A stretch of DNA of 23,806 nt from Bacillota bacterium (lineage in GTDB: Bacteria > Bacillota > Clostridia > Christensenellales > CAG-138), in NCBI GenBank assembly GCA_023435025.1, contig JAEYSE010000104.1, positions 1-23,806 of the forward strand, written 5' to 3'. The translations under genes and the position numbers were made by a program. Positions 23,764 through 23,806 of this stretch are shown here, piece by piece. A model generated the notes under the pieces. The model saw only the letters and a list, made by a program, of their open reading frames with translations. It was not told the DNA's origin and made no database searches. Each line of letters opens with the position of its first letter. The stretch's first letter is position 1.

Positions 23764-23806
23764 GGCCCCTTGGTCAAGCGGTTAAGACACCGCCCTTTCA
23801 CGGCGG
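23764..23806 (+). tRNA. tRNA-Glu (anticodon TTC), 3' part beyond window
   Basis: The 5' strand GGCCCCT, the D-arm and a perfect anticodon stem CCGCC/GGCGG with loop CTTTCAC (anticodon TTC at 23797-23799) are present. It is cut off at the right edge and follows tRNA-Pro by 5 bases. Confidence 0.9.

Noticed and set aside
23352..23801. Long minus-strand ORF across both tRNA genes (contains GVKGFEPPAPCSQS)
   Set aside because: It is antisense to tRNA-Pro, a known type of false gene call, and overlaps the miaB start.

Overview
The window looks like chromosome from a spore-forming, low-to-mid GC Firmicute of the Clostridia type. Three things support this. There is a sigma-K fragment. The gene order miaB - ymcA/ylbF-like - mutS - mutL - miaA - hfq - ynbB resembles the Bacillus/Clostridia arrangement. 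Translation starts mostly carry strong AGGAGG-type ribosome binding sites. The first 6.1 kb reads as a mobile element and is visibly more AT-rich in the recombinase; the rest reads as core chromosome.

Positions 1-6144 are the right end of an integrated element that continues past the left edge. It holds a very large gene on the minus strand. That gene is open for all 1295 codons visible and carries an N6-adenine methylase-type domain of the kind seen in clostridial integrative conjugative elements. A TnpV-like protein is encoded entirely inside it in another frame. Upstream of it, on the same strand, is a small prepilin peptidase-like gene. Divergent from these is a 576-residue large serine recombinase. 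The recombinase stop codon lies inside an AATGA sequence, and from that point the other frame becomes the C-terminal half of sporulation sigma factor K. This matches the 'skin' elements that split sigK in Bacillus subtilis and Clostridioides difficile, but here the visible cargo looks like a conjugative element.

Positions 6500-11750 hold a conserved hypothetical gene, an endonuclease IV-like TIM barrel, elongation factor P with a CD1247-like protein, an alpha/beta hydrolase, tRNA-Trp with a consensus promoter, proC and rnhA. Clear hairpin terminators separate several of these units.

Positions 11750-14529 hold a roughly 500-bp gene-free stretch, a tyrosine recombinase, a small cysteine-rich acidic protein on the opposite strand, and lexA. 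The gene-free stretch contains a perfect 13-bp inverted repeat with a 6-bp spacer and further copies of the same motif. A probable SOS box sits between lexA and the divergent cysteine-rich gene.

Positions 14533-23475 are a tightly packed minus-strand operon for tRNA modification, DNA mismatch repair and RNA regulation: miaB, a YlbF/YmcA-family gene, mutS, mutL, miaA, hfq and ynbB. Several junctions overlap by 4 bp. Its probable promoter lies at 23512-23540. The right edge holds tRNA-Pro and the 5' part of tRNA-Glu, transcribed the other way.
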